Assembly: GCA_018873245.2 (NCBI GenBank)
Contig: JAEMBT020000001.1
Coordinates: 10,512,220 to 10,576,219 of the forward strand
Source of the DNA: Archegozetes longisetosus
Taxonomy: Eukaryota; Arthropoda; Arachnida; Sarcoptiformes; Trhypochthoniidae
Direction of reading: 5' to 3'
DNA length: 64,000 nucleotides
A model generated the notes under the pieces. That model was not told the origin of the DNA and did no database searches. It saw only the letters and a program-made list of their open reading frames with translations. Shown piece by piece: positions 38,128-49,652 of this stretch; positions within the stretch are counted from its first letter, which is position 1; each line of letters begins with the position of its first letter. A program made the translations under genes and the position numbers.

Positions 38128-38133
38128 CTTGTA

Positions 38134-38134
<1 letters not shown>

Positions 38135-38181
<47 letters not shown>
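38135..38181. repeat. (ATT)n microsatellite
   Basis: About 15 tandem ATT units just after GR gene 5. At the mirrored place near the twin gene a short TCA repeat is found instead (about 45012-45029). Confidence 0.9.
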
Positions 38182-38183
<2 letters not shown>

Positions 38184-38530
38184 TTACCGATTATCCAGTA
38201 AACTCATTATATAGCGACTTATAGTTCAGTAAATATTATTTATTTTTCTTAAATAATTTGAATTTACATTAACAAATCGAGATAGTTATCGGAAGTATAA
38301 TCTTTAGATAACAGATAACGTAAAAGTTTTATATGACCTAATCCTTAGAAGACCTTAAAATACGAACATAAGTAAATATTTCAAATAAATGAATGCATAA
38401 TTGGATTAAAACTTTGAGTATAAGCAAAAATAAACAAAATGAATTTGCTTTATAGCTCTGATATCGCGGATAGTTTTACAACCTTAGAGTAAACATTCAA
38501 TAAACAGATAAATAAACAATTGAATGAAAC

Positions 38531-39734
38531 ATGAAGCCTCTTTTGAACAAATGCCTTAGTGAATAGTCCTTTTATACTATGGATTAAAAATACTTTCTAT
38601 GTTGAATTTAAAGTAGTTTTAATGCATTGAAAAGGCCTATTCGCTAAGATATTTAGTTAAACAGTAGCTTCACATTTTTTATTTCGATAGGTTCAATTTA
38701 TAATATTATTATTGTGACTTTCAGAAGTGATTTAAAAGACATAATTTTTATGATGTTTTTCATCTTGGCTTAAGATTTGGTGAGTAATAAGACTTAAGAT
38801 ATTGGTTTTCTCCTATCTATTTATTAACTTAAACTTTTCAATGAACCATTCATTAAAACAATTTTAAAGTATTATTCCTTGATCCCAAAGTTTTGATTAT
38901 TATATAAATTTTGATTGTAATTATTGTCGATATCTTTCTTGTTGCAATCTTGAGTATGGTATATCTTATCAAAGCTCAACCAAATTGGTTCTTCAGTAAG
39001 TTTTATTATAAAAGATTTATTCAATATAATCAAAGTTTAATCATAGATAAATATTTAATTGTACTTTATCCAACTTTTTTTCGATACTTCTACTCTTTAT
39101 AAATCAAAATATAGTATCAAATAGTTTTCGAAAATTTGTTGTCTCTAGTTTCTAGTACACAAATTTTCTAAACTCGAAAATGAGAGCATTATTTGTTAAT
39201 CTTTGTATTAAATCATTTGTAGAATTATTTTAAAAATCCATTCAATTAAAAGCTAAATTTTCTACTTATTAAAAGTCATTTAACTTTTGAAAAATATTTT
39301 ATAGTGATATGTACATATATTGAGTTAATCATTATTTATTATCAATTATTTAAATGTTAGGAATTTTTAAATTCATGATTAGTATTGTCTTAATTATTGG
39401 TTTGTTTTCAATAAATCAATGTGATACATAAATGTTCAATCAATCGAACTTTTTTCGAAATAGTTCTAAAAGCAGTTAAGTCAAATTGATGCCTAAACTG
39501 TGCAAACGTGGCCTTTTCTCACTTTATATTCATAGCTATTAGTTACAGACTGCAATAAAGTCTTCAATCATCTATTTCATTATAATTTAGTTTTTCTCTT
39601 TTTATCTCTATTATCAAAATTTGTTAATTTTTGAACGTTTGAAAAAAATACTTTTCACTAATTTAAGTCATTTTGTATTTATTAGACATTATTTTGAAGT
39701 TTTTAAAAATTTATTAATAAAGGCCTACTCTTTT

Positions 39735-39791
<57 letters not shown>

Positions 39792-40136
39792 CTTTATTCA
39801 TTATGGATAGTAAAAATTTTAAATTCTTTAATTTCTGAAAATAATTATCGAATATTGAGTGTAAATGAATTAGCAAATATTGTTGGTTTTGAAACCTAAC
39901 TAAACGCTCGTATTAATCAAATTATTTTAAACATTAACAATAGTTGAAAAGCTCTTTGACAAAGGTTTTAAAGAGTTTGATCTTAAGAGAATCAAAATTT
40001 TAGTACAACTAAAACTTAAATAAGTTTTCAATAAAAACAATTTTTAAAAATCTAAAAAACCATTACTATTTCGCAGTCAAAAGCATAAAAATTAAGTCAT
40101 AACTAGAGTTAAAACTTATTAAAAGTGCTACTGGTA
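38531..40136. other. Spacer of the inverted duplication, left part, with a microsatellite
   Basis: Unique AT-rich sequence. An (AAT)n tract at about 39736-39792 creates an artificial poly-Asn frame. No gene supported. Confidence 0.4.
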
Positions 40137-41499
40137 CTAGTTTTGATCATATTGTGATTCTAGTATTTGATCGCATTTCAGAACAAACAGATCTTCTTTT
40201 GATTCCAATATTGACATAACTTCACGTTTTGCTTCAATCAAACGCAAATCATGTGAATTATCACTTAAAATGTCAGTACATCTGAACTGAACTTTAATCC
40301 AATACTTCTTATACTGTTTATTCCACATCTCAATAATAGTCAAGAAATAGATTTGATTTTGAGCAGATCTCAGGCAATCTTTTAATAGAGTCCATGCCTT
40401 AATGTTCTTATGATTAGCTGTATATCCAATAAACTCCATTAATATTTCAAAGTTTACTAGTTCTGAATAAAGATTCTTTTCTTCTGTCGATTGAGCTACT
40501 AATGGGTTATCTGGACTTAACCGGCGGATAATTTCCAAAGCAGCTATCTTGTTCCCAACTGTAACAAATTTTGGGTACTTTTCATCAAAACTTAAATAAT
40601 AGACCGAAGCGTTTACATGATTATGGTTTTGAGTCATATAATAATAGAGAAGATCGTGGAGTCCCATAAAATCAAATTCATCTTCACTTTCATAGACTTC
40701 AATTAGCATTAAGACAAAAATATCCATTTGTTTTAGTAGATTCTCATCTTTCAAATCCATAATAAGTTTTGTAAGATTTGGTTTCAAGACGTTATAGATG
40801 TAGTTCTTCTGATAATTCTTGAGTTCTCCATTTGATTCATTCTTAAACGAATAATATCTAACATAATAAATATAACAATTCAGAAGTGTATCAATAACAG
40901 GATGCTTACGAATGTTATCAGAAGTGATATATTCTCTGTATTGAAGAATGTAATGTTTTGCTTCTTCAAACTGTTGATTCCTTAGGAACTGAATAATCAT
41001 TTCGAGTAAAACTTCTCGCTTATTGATGTCGTAGTGCATTATTTTACCCATAATTGATTTCAAACTATAAGTTTGGTGAGTATTTTGAGTAAATAAAATA
41101 AAAGCGGCCCTAAGTATGAGATAATGAGGAGTTCTCTTGTCCATAACTATTGTGCGTATTAGTTTGGCTCCACATAAAAGCCTATGATGAGCGAATGCGT
41201 TTCGAATCACTGCTAACAAATCTTCCTTATCATGACTACCAAACGGCATCTTTTTTGTTGGAACGAGAATTCTTTTTCTCATTTCCTTACTTGTTATCGA
41301 CTGGCCATCGAGTGAAATGTGACTCAAATCTGTTTCTAAATCCCTAGTACCTGTAGTTCCGATCGGCAGCATTTTTCTTTGTCTGGCGCTCATTCGTGTT
41401 TGACTTTGATTTTTCTGTTTCTTTTTCGAGTCATTTTCTGTTTTAAGTGTCTCATCATCAGATGTGTCGATTAGCTGGTTATTATTTTCAGGCACATTT
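40137..41499 (-). CDS. TAF1A: TAF1A-like RNA polymerase I factor subunit, start unresolved
   Basis: Predicted subunit A of the SL1/TIF-IB complex, which with TBP recruits RNA polymerase I to rDNA promoters in the nucleolus. The minus-strand frame gives about 452 residues, close to the length of known TAF1A proteins. A basic, disordered N-tail (about residues 20-75) precedes an all-helical, TPR-like region. Two C-terminal stretches persuade me: NFEILMEFIGYTANHKNIKAW and MWNKQYKKYWIKVQF, which match TAF1A in pattern and order. No in-frame ATG opens the frame. The first usable codon is GTG at 41495, and an ATG at 41497-41495 is out of frame by one base. A good acceptor (TTCTAATTATAG) lies just upstream, so either a spliced first exon or a lost base explains the start. 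A fragment of a second copy lies upstream. The gene sits in the unique spacer between the inverted GR arms. Confidence 0.68.
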
Positions 41500-41947
41500 T
41501 TGGCTATAATTAGAAAGTTTCTATTATTTCTCAGCTTGTCTATTTTTACTGAATAGTGTTTTAGTTTTGTTTGAATCTTAGATTATCCTGATTTCAAAAA
41601 CAATTCAATTTTATGAATACTTTAAAGGTTCAAAAGGTCTATGAAATATGCACTAAGATCGAGAAAATTCTGAACCTTTGAAGTCAAGATAATCCAGGTA
41701 TGAAAATATCTCTAGAAATGAACCGAAATTCTTTTGAAACAAGCTGCATAAATTATGAGAATAAGTTTGATGCAAGTCAATTAAACTTTAATTGACTCCA
41801 AACGCGAATAAACAGTAAATTATTGCAAGTATTAAAAAAGTTAGAACAGATATAGCATTCAATAGTTTCTAGGAATCAAAAATAAATAAATCTTCTAAAA
41901 GATATATTTAATTTTCAATCAATAGTTATGAAAGAATTACAAAACTA

Positions 41948-42150
41948 TTAATTACTTATCAGGCCTGAAGTCCCAGCAATACATTCGCCATCAATCGATA
42001 TATGGCTCATATTTGGTGCAAAATTAGTACTGACTGTCTTTCTCTGTCTGAAACTCTTTTTACGCTTCTTTTGAATCGGTTCTACTCCGGCTTCAGACCT
42101 CTCATAGTCTGAAGTAGTAATAAGAGACTCGCCACTTTCAGACATGTTAC
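41948..42150 (-). pseudogene. N-terminal fragment of a second TAF1A-like copy
   Basis: Reads MSESGESLITTSDYE, then a lysine/arginine-rich KKRKKSFRQRK, then NMSHISIDGE. It parallels the N-terminus of the neighbouring TAF1A-like frame (NNQLIDTSDDE, ARQRK, DLSHISLDGQ). The acceptor-like TTCATAG is also kept at the same place. Here the ATG is in frame, unlike in the main copy. The frame stops soon after, and no donor or further homology was found. It is a partial tandem duplicate, probably dead. Confidence 0.6.
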
Positions 42151-42250
42151 AGCTATGAATAGAAAGTTGTATAAATTTTAAAAATTCGCTCAATCTTAAA
42201 TCAAAGCAATACGTGAAAAACATTATTTTCATGAACTGTAAGAAAATCAA

Positions 42251-43235
42251 GATTCAAACATTTTTTTGAATCTAAGCAAATTGGTAGAAATGTTAAACTT
42301 TAACTATAATATACTTTCATATAATGTTTAGAAAGCGTCTTGAATCTATTCAGTATCTATAAAGTATTGTCGATCTTAATAAAACAATTCATTAAAGTAA
42401 TCTCAAAACATTTAAGGAGTCATTAAGAAGTCTTACATTTAATGAAAACCCTTCTGAAATTTTACAAAATTTAGCTTTTAATTGCACAATTTATTTATCA
42501 CTTTACAAGAAACTGAAGAAGGTTCTTTCACAAAATATTTCGAAATAGTTAATAGTTTTAGAAAGAAATGGCTTCCATTCAAATATGATTTATATTAAAG
42601 CTACTGCGTTATAAAACTAATGTAATCAATCGAATGGCTTAATTGTGAAATATTAAATTACTTTAAACTAGTGTTGAACAAAATCTTCCAAAGTTCATAC
42701 GATTCCAAACACATTTATGTCGATCAGTTTGATGAGAAGAACTTATCTGAAGATAAAATTATTTTATTATAAGAAATGTCTAAATAATTTTTGACAGTAA
42801 TACTGTGTTCTAAAAGTAGTTGAAAAAGCTATTTTATTTGCTTTAAAAAACTTTCCAGTTTATTGACTAACGCAACACTAATCTGAAGATGCGCTCAATA
42901 CTATTCAAAACAAGGATTTGATCCATAGAGTGGTGAACAATCAGTTATTTTAAGATTAAATAATGTTGCAGTTGATGCAATATGAATGGTTTAATTATTG
43001 TAATATTTTTAGGTTTTGTTGTTTTCATCCATTTTAGTCAGACTTAGATTTATACAAATATCAAGCAAAAAGGTTTCTATTAATTACTCTGAATTTGCTA
43101 AGACACAAAAAGCCCTAATCGAACAATTGAAGTATTGTTTGAATAAATGATCACCAAAAATGTTCATAAATACAGAGTAATGAATGGTTCCTAAGTCTAC
43201 TAAAAAAGTGATTCAATACCAAATGTAATAGAGAC
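42251..43235. other. Intergenic region, nothing recognised
   Basis: AT-rich, between the TAF1A fragment and the PC4-like ORF. No motifs. Confidence 0.3.
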
Positions 43236-43526
43236 ATGAAATCAATTAAAGTCAAAAGATTTACACCTGATCTAGAGAATGAAAACATAAATTATTTCAA
43301 ACTGGCTGACGATAAATATGTCAAAGTTTTTGAAAGGCATAATAAAATACGAATCGATATAAGAAAATACTATTTGTATGACGGACTGCTCAAACCATCC
43401 AAACGTGGAATTCAATTATCTTTGAGAAGTTGGACAGAACTGATGGCTCTGAGAAAAACCATTAAAAACTTGATAAAAGCTATTGAGGTCTGGATTAATC
43501 ATCTGATTGAATGTTGTATTAATTGA
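43236..43526 (+). CDS. PC4/SUB1 (p15) transcription coactivator-like, single exon (96 aa)
   Basis: A small ssDNA-binding coactivator of the PC4/SUB1 family, normally nuclear and acting with RNA polymerase II. The PC4 fold is seen at about residues 22-90: KYVKVFERHNKIRIDIRKYY (beta strands, VDIREY-type motif), then LKPSKRGIQLSLRSWTEL (the KPGRKGISL-type turn) and a closing amphipathic helix. The ATG at 43236 is the only start, with a stop 27 bases upstream. The serine-rich N-tail of typical PC4 is absent and the ORF has no intron, so this may be a diverged paralog or retrocopy. Confidence 0.72.
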   Translation: MKSIKVKRFTPDLENENINYFKLADDKYVKVFERHNKIRIDIRKYYLYDGLLKPSKRGIQLSLRSWTELMALRKTIKNLIKAIEVWINHLIECCIN

Positions 43527-44736
43527 TATTTTTCCTTTTGATTTATAGGAAGGATAGGAAGAATGATTTTTATCAACCTAAACGTGATCAAAATGTTATA
43601 CAAACACATAATTATTGTTTTATTATTTTGGACCAGAAGTGTTTTAAGTGCCAATTAATATTATTTTTGAATTATTTTTGAATTATTTTGTCTGTAAATT
43701 GAAAGAGAAACTGTAGAACATCTGTTTAAATGTTTTACTGATATTAGTTAGCATTCAAAAGTACTTTCCATAAACTGAATAAATTTGAATCTTTTTATAA
43801 AATTGAAGGCAAACTCGAGATAGTAATTAATAAGTAGTAATAAATTGCAAACTATTTATGAATAATTTATCATAAGCTTAGGCACATCATAAATCATTTG
43901 ATAAAGCGATCAAAACTAGTCTGAATTATTAAATCTTTTAACGAGTATTTCTAATTCTTGAATATAAAGTTTAGACTTATTTCTCACCCACTTTAACCTA
44001 AACTCTTCGACAACCGATTTGGTAATTTTACTCATGAGTCGAGTCTCACCTAATTACTAAAGATTTTCGTTTCACATAAAGGCTATTTAAAGAAAGAGGT
44101 TATCAAATATTCAAATATTTCACACAAAGCAGTCTGAGTAAAATTAATTTTAATTTTATTAGTCATAATCGATTGAAAGTTTAGGAATATAAAATTATTG
44201 TAAAAAGTTAAGATTTTATTTTAGTTATTTAAAATGTAATTTTTCGAATAATTTATAATTAAAACAATTAAAACTAGTGAAATTTTAACATTTATTCATA
44301 ATCTAACTTTTAATTATTTAAAGTTACGCTATGACGTAACCTTCAAAGTTTGTATAACTCAACAAACACTGCGTACTGTATCTTATTTTCTTTAACAGTA
44401 AAGCGCTGTACTGTCTCAGTGTTACAGCATTTTCTCAACTACTTAATTACAGTCATTAGAAATAAATCAATAAATTGATTTTATGATCAGTATCATTATT
44501 GAATATATGAACAATTAGATGATATTCTAATATGTCATTGAGTAATTGTGCGATAAAAAAGTTTAAATTTAAACAAATGATTTGATGTAAATAATAGAAA
44601 ACCAATATTAAAGACTTGTTTTCTTCACCAAAGCTCAAGTTAAATAAACAGCATCATTGAAAACGATGTCTGTTGAGTCACTTCTGAACGTAGTAATAAC
44701 ATTAGAAATTCTGACTATTTATAAAAATAGAAAATT
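43527..44736. other. Spacer of the inverted duplication, right part
   Basis: AT-rich, no gene or element ends recognised. Confidence 0.3.
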
Positions 44737-45034
44737 ATTCATTAAATTGCTTGTTCATCTGTTTATTGAGTTTTTACTATAAGGTTGTAAAACTATCCGC
44801 GATATCAGAACTATGAAACAAACAAATTCATTTATTTATTTTAACCGCATACTCAAAGTTTTAATCCAATTAGGCACTAATTTATTTGAAACATTTACTT
44901 ATGTTCTTCTCTTAAAACATCTTTTAAGGATTAACTCACAAAAAACTATTACTTATATTTTATCTAAAAACATATTTCTGATAATTATCCCAACTGATCG
45001 ATGAAACTGAATCATCATCATCATCATTATCGAG

Positions 45035-46429
45035 TTATGCAGCTTTTAAAATAGACATTTGAACTATTTTCAAAAATAGCATTATGATAAAAGCCAATAT
45101 CTATTAAAAAAGTTTGATAATTCATAGTTAATTAAATGGTATAATAATTGTTTAGTAAAATTAGTCAAATAATTGATTACTTCATAAGATCTGAAATAGT
45201 TTACGGTAAATAATTTCCAACACGAAAATCCAATTCTTTTCTCACCAACCCTTTCGATCAGTACCATTAACTTTTAATAAAAAATGCTTTATTTAAACTT
45301 TTGATTTTTAAAAAGTATTTAAAAATTATTTTACCTGAATTTTATTTGAGATCAAACTAAGCAATCGATATTTGAATTGACTCCTAATATAACGTTGATT
45401 ATATAAAACTACGATTTTATTGAGAAGTTTAAATGATTTACTCGACTCATAATTAACTGAAGCCGAACTATTGATTATAATCAAAAAAATAATTATATTT
45501 AAAGTGATGGCATATATGAAAACTAATCTACAAATGATATTCATATCAGAAAAAAATACGAAATACAAGACATTAGTTATAACTGATCCGAATATCAACC
45601 AAATCGATAGCAAGTATTTTGACCAAAACCCAGTGTTATAATCATTTAGCTCACAATAAATTTCATTTAATGAGTGAATAGCATTTTCAATCATTTGAAA
45701 ATTTATTAATCGTTTTCTTTTGAGTTTATTTGAAATTTGTTTATTAATTTGTCTTATTTTCACTTTAAGGTAATGACAGATGACATAAAAGTAGACGACT
45801 TGCCATAAATTGATAGAATATATGTAATGACAACATAAGCAATATAATATACTGTTAGGTAAGCCAAAAATGATTGTGTCGAATATCGAACAATTCATTA
45901 TAAATGGTGTTATACTTAATATGAAGGAAAGTGTCATAACGCTTTTCTCAATAACAAAATTACAAACAGAGAATAGTATTTTCGTTCGTTTTATCATTTT
46001 ATGGATTTGTTGTTTATTTGTTAAGCCAATACTTTTTGGTGAAACCAAACCCGACATCATTTGAAACAATTTGAGATAATTAGGTTGTATGTCGTTTTTA
46101 TAGTTGTAATAATATATGAGCTGTGAAGTTATGGCTAAGAAGACATAGAGACCACAACCGATGTTATAATGAATGCGTATTCCCAGAAAGTAAGAAAAGT
46201 CTCCATTAATTATGAATAGTTTTTCATTATCTTCAGGCAATAACAATGAAATGATATTTTTGATCATAAGAATGTTATTTATAATAAATATGAGTAAAGG
46301 ATTGTGAAATTGATTTGTTTGTGTTGGATTTGTCGACGTAAGACATAACCCAATTCTATACAAATGATTTTGAGCTGATTCAATGATTATACTTTTATGT
46401 AAAAGTTGATTTGTATCAAAATCGCCCAT
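45035..46429 (-). CDS. GR-like 7TM chemoreceptor, subfamily B, intact (416 aa), inverted twin of gene 5
   Basis: Gene 6. Minus-strand exons: 46429-45335, 45270-45181 and 45100-45035, both introns phase 0, 1251 nt, identical architecture to gene 5. The first 233 residues differ from gene 5 at one position (Thr to Pro near residue 35). Differences then cluster at about residues 234-265 (e.g. NKLKRKRLINFQ against NKLNRKRPFNSQ). Another long identical tract follows, and then a second cluster near the end of exon 1 (e.g. RLLSLISNKIQ against RLFGLTSNRIQ). Exon 2 has one replacement (Ala to Val). Such patchy identity suggests gene conversion between the arms. Both copies keep open frames and splice sites, so both are probably functional. 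Confidence 0.72.
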
Positions 46430-46951
46430 AATTTCTACTCCAATAACTATAAGAAACCAGAACTTTGTTTAAAATTTGTTAATTAGACCAAATGAAGACG
46501 TATTCACCAAGTTCTAAATATGATGTTTGTTTAAACTTGTTTTTTTTCAAGTATATCACTGAATTTTTACTGATCTTGTTTTTGTATAACTTGAGACTAA
46601 GATAAGAATCTCAAATCACAATCGATGAAAAATAACGAAATAAATTAAGAGAAATACTATTTATAATGTTTGGACGAAGTACTAATTCGATAATTGAAAT
46701 TTTACGTGTAATAAAAACTTTTCTCCAAAAATAAAAATAACTTATTTCTCGTGAACATCGTTATCAAAATGTGCAAACTTTTACTCAATTTTTACTTATG
46801 ATCAATAAAATTAATAATGGTATGGGGGACTATGAAAGAAATTTGATAAAACTTTGTAATCGAACGCTTATATTTTATAAATGAATAAAAGGGAATGTCT
46901 ATTGATTAGATTTTAATTTATAGTACTTTAATTTAATGATTTCCGATTGGT

Positions 46952-48057
46952 GTTAAAGACCGAAAAAATAGCAAAAATGCTAGATCCGATAAGATTACGG
47001 CTGCCAACTGAAAAATAAAAAAAACTGGATTAGGTATTAAATTTTGACTAAAAAACCGAACAAAACTGGACAGTCATCTTATTTGAATAATAAATTATTG
47101 TCATTAAATTGTGTCCACCTCTTGACCCGTTTCCTATCGGATGACTGATTCCGGGTTTTATTACTCATTTCTCGCACAAATCATATCATATTTCAATTAA
47201 ATAATTGTATATTACACTACATTTCAATGCCATAAACTATTAGACCATTATAAATGTTATCGATTAATGTTTTGTAAAAAATTACCATTGTTTGTACTCA
47301 TTATTGTCCACAATATTTCATATAATAATGTATAATAAACTTATTACATGCTTATTGTATGTGAAAAACATACCTACATTACAGTATGTAATCAGTTATC
47401 ATGTTTTTGACATTATATACATATTTTTATTTGAGATATATTGTCAATGATAAAAAACTGGACCGATCCAGGTCAGAATTCGAAAAATGTCCAGGTCAGA
47501 CCCCGCACTGGTCACTGGACAAGACCTCCGAAAACTGGACGATCCAGGTCAGGTCTGGACAGTTGGCAGCCTAAGATAAGATCCGATCCCACCAGAAAAT
47601 AATTATTGAAATAAGGATTTTACTAATTAATGCAAAATCAATGCAATTGGAAATCAATATTAATTATCATTTAATTAAATCAAAGTTGGATCTAATGAGC
47701 AATATTTTGTCAACTTTATCAATACCTAAATTAGACTATCTAAATAATTTCAATTGATTTATTTAATTGTGATTCACTTATATTTGATTGACTTTCCTCT
47801 ATATCTGGCATATTTGAAACAATAGAAAATAGAATGCTTGTATTTGTTATACTTAAAGGTTGCCTCAGTTTTGATGTATTTAATTACAGTATTAGTGCTA
47901 ATGATTTCATACATTTGTGAAATGCTGTTAAACTCAATACTTTTTCTATACTATACTTTTAAAGTTGTTTTATTTTCGAATCCAATCGGGCAGATCTGAT
48001 TCGATCAGACTTTTTTATAATGCAGACCCGATCCAATCCGATTGAGGTCTCTAATTA
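46952..48057. mobile_element. ~1.1-kb insertion in the right arm containing a nested MITE
   Basis: Absent from the left arm, where the matching sequence near 36210 is continuous. The outer ends carry short imperfect inverted words (TTAAAGACC on the left, GGTCTCTAA on the right). Nested within is a 574-bp MITE at 46998-47571 with ends GGCTGCCAACTG and CAGTTGGCAGCC, rich in ACTGGACGATCCAGGTC-type words. It is flanked by TAAGATTA (46990-46997) and TAAGATAA (47572-47579), an 8-bp duplication with one mismatch. It is non-coding. Confidence 0.6.
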
Positions 48058-49030
48058 GAGTCATCAAATTAGTTAACTCATGAAATATGAAGACTTGAAA
48101 TAGACATTTCAATTGTTTACCATGAATAGTATTGATATCGAAATTCAGATCTCTTGTGAAGAGAGTGAAATATTTACATATATTTAAAATGAAATATTAC
48201 AGAATCGCTAGTCATTTGTCAACACCAGAAATAATTGATAGTAAATAATCACAGTGACTCTTTTGGCGCTAAATAGCGCAAAAGAGTTGTAGAGTACTCT
48301 TTAGGCATTATATCTAAAAATCACTTTAAAACACTAAAACTGTGTTAATTTATAAAGAAAATAATAAAAGAATTTTATTTATTTATTTATTGATAAATAT
48401 TAAATCCCTTAGAAACGAAAGGGACTATCGGGTGAATCAGAGCTAATGGGTCCAAGGGGGTTTCCGATCCCCACCTCCAAGCGTAGTGCGTCATTGGATT
48501 CAGTTCGCCGAGCTGAACATTTTGACAACACACTTGACCACTTCCGACCAACTTCCGACGGAAGTGGTCGACTCCGCCGAATGATATAACGTTGGACTCA
48601 GAACGTTGAACTTAGCACTTTGATACCTCACTTGATCGATTATCTCAAGTAGTTCTACAGATACTCGTCCTTACATTTTTTTAAAAAGCTATTGTTTAAC
48701 AAGCATAAAATTTTCCGTTCTAGAAAAAACCCCAGAAAATCATAAAATCACTTGAAAAAAACAAACATAATAGAAACCTAAACGAAAAAGTACACATGTT
48801 CGAATGTAACTGATGCTGATTCAAAAGACTTAACACCTTAGGAAATTGTAATTAGTAGAAACTTTTTATCAATTTCTTATGAACTATTTTTATCTCTGTA
48901 ACAAAAAATATTTCTCATAAAAGATTTTTTGAAAATTTTATTTTGAAAAGTGGACTTTCGGGATACCGAGAAATAAAATTCATTCTTCCTGCGAAGACTA
49001 TTTTCCGAGAAGATCTTTCTCCGTTGCTTA

Positions 49031-49618
49031 TGTTATGAGCTGACTCATAATTTGAGTCTTTACAACAGCAAAATGAAGTTATTTTAATTACTCTAGTTTA
49101 AAACAAGTCATAGAAACTTCTTATAATGATTATTATGTTATGTAAAACATCTATATACGAGTTTAGTTTCCTATTACAAGATAAAATATGGTTATGATAT
49201 ATAATATGTTATTTCAATCGGGATTCAATTTCTCTAAAAAAGGAATGTGAGAAAATTGAGAGCAAAAGAAAAGGATATAAGCAGATGTTTGAGAGAAAGT
49301 GGGGGAGTGGAGATGTAGTGATGGAAGAGAAAAGATCTGTTGAGGAATTGAACCGATTTTTTTTGGTTGACTTAAAATAAAAGTTTAGAGTATAATAGTT
49401 ACGATAAAGACTATTCGAGTTGAATTTTGCGTTATCAACAAATTTACTGATATATTCAATTGTTTTTCATATGTTAATCAATATTTTTCTTTGTAAAACT
49501 TAAGTAATAAAATTTTATATTTTGACTTTAAACAGTGTCTTTAGCAATTAAATAAAAATAATAAATATATAAGTTGTAAATAGCTAAAGAGTTGATTCTA
49601 GGGATCTCCAGCATAACA
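49031..49618 (+). repeat. 5' LTR (588 bp)
   Basis: Ends form the short inverted repeat TGTTATG...CATAACA. Compared with the 3' LTR by eye I count three substitutions (two near 49129-49137, one at about 49283) and one T-run length change (8 against 7 near 49358). AATAAA-type words near 49551-49565 could serve polyadenylation. Confidence 0.92.
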
Positions 49619-49652
49619 TTTTTTGGTGGAGGCTTTTAAGTTTCTGGTACCT

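Larger units (their letters stand above)
35487..38530 (+). repeat. Inverted segmental duplication, left arm
   Basis: Matches, in reverse complement, 44737-48245 and then 60490-60772. Core words: ATATCGCGGATAGTTTTACA near 38461 and the inverse near 44790; the whole GR gene 5; and TTATTTACTATCAATTATTT near 36026 with the inverse at 48228-48249. The left arm has about 270 bp (35505-35775) that the right lacks. Confidence 0.85.

Noticed and set aside
38135-38181. CRISPR-like or other structured array
   Set aside because: Plain trinucleotide microsatellite.
39621-39899. Open frame with a long poly-Asn run
   Set aside because: Created by an (AAT)n microsatellite; flanks lack coding character.
49623-49652. 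Gag start at the TTG next to the LTR
   Set aside because: Not an ATG and overlaps the presumed primer-binding site; the ATG at 49653 is preferred.
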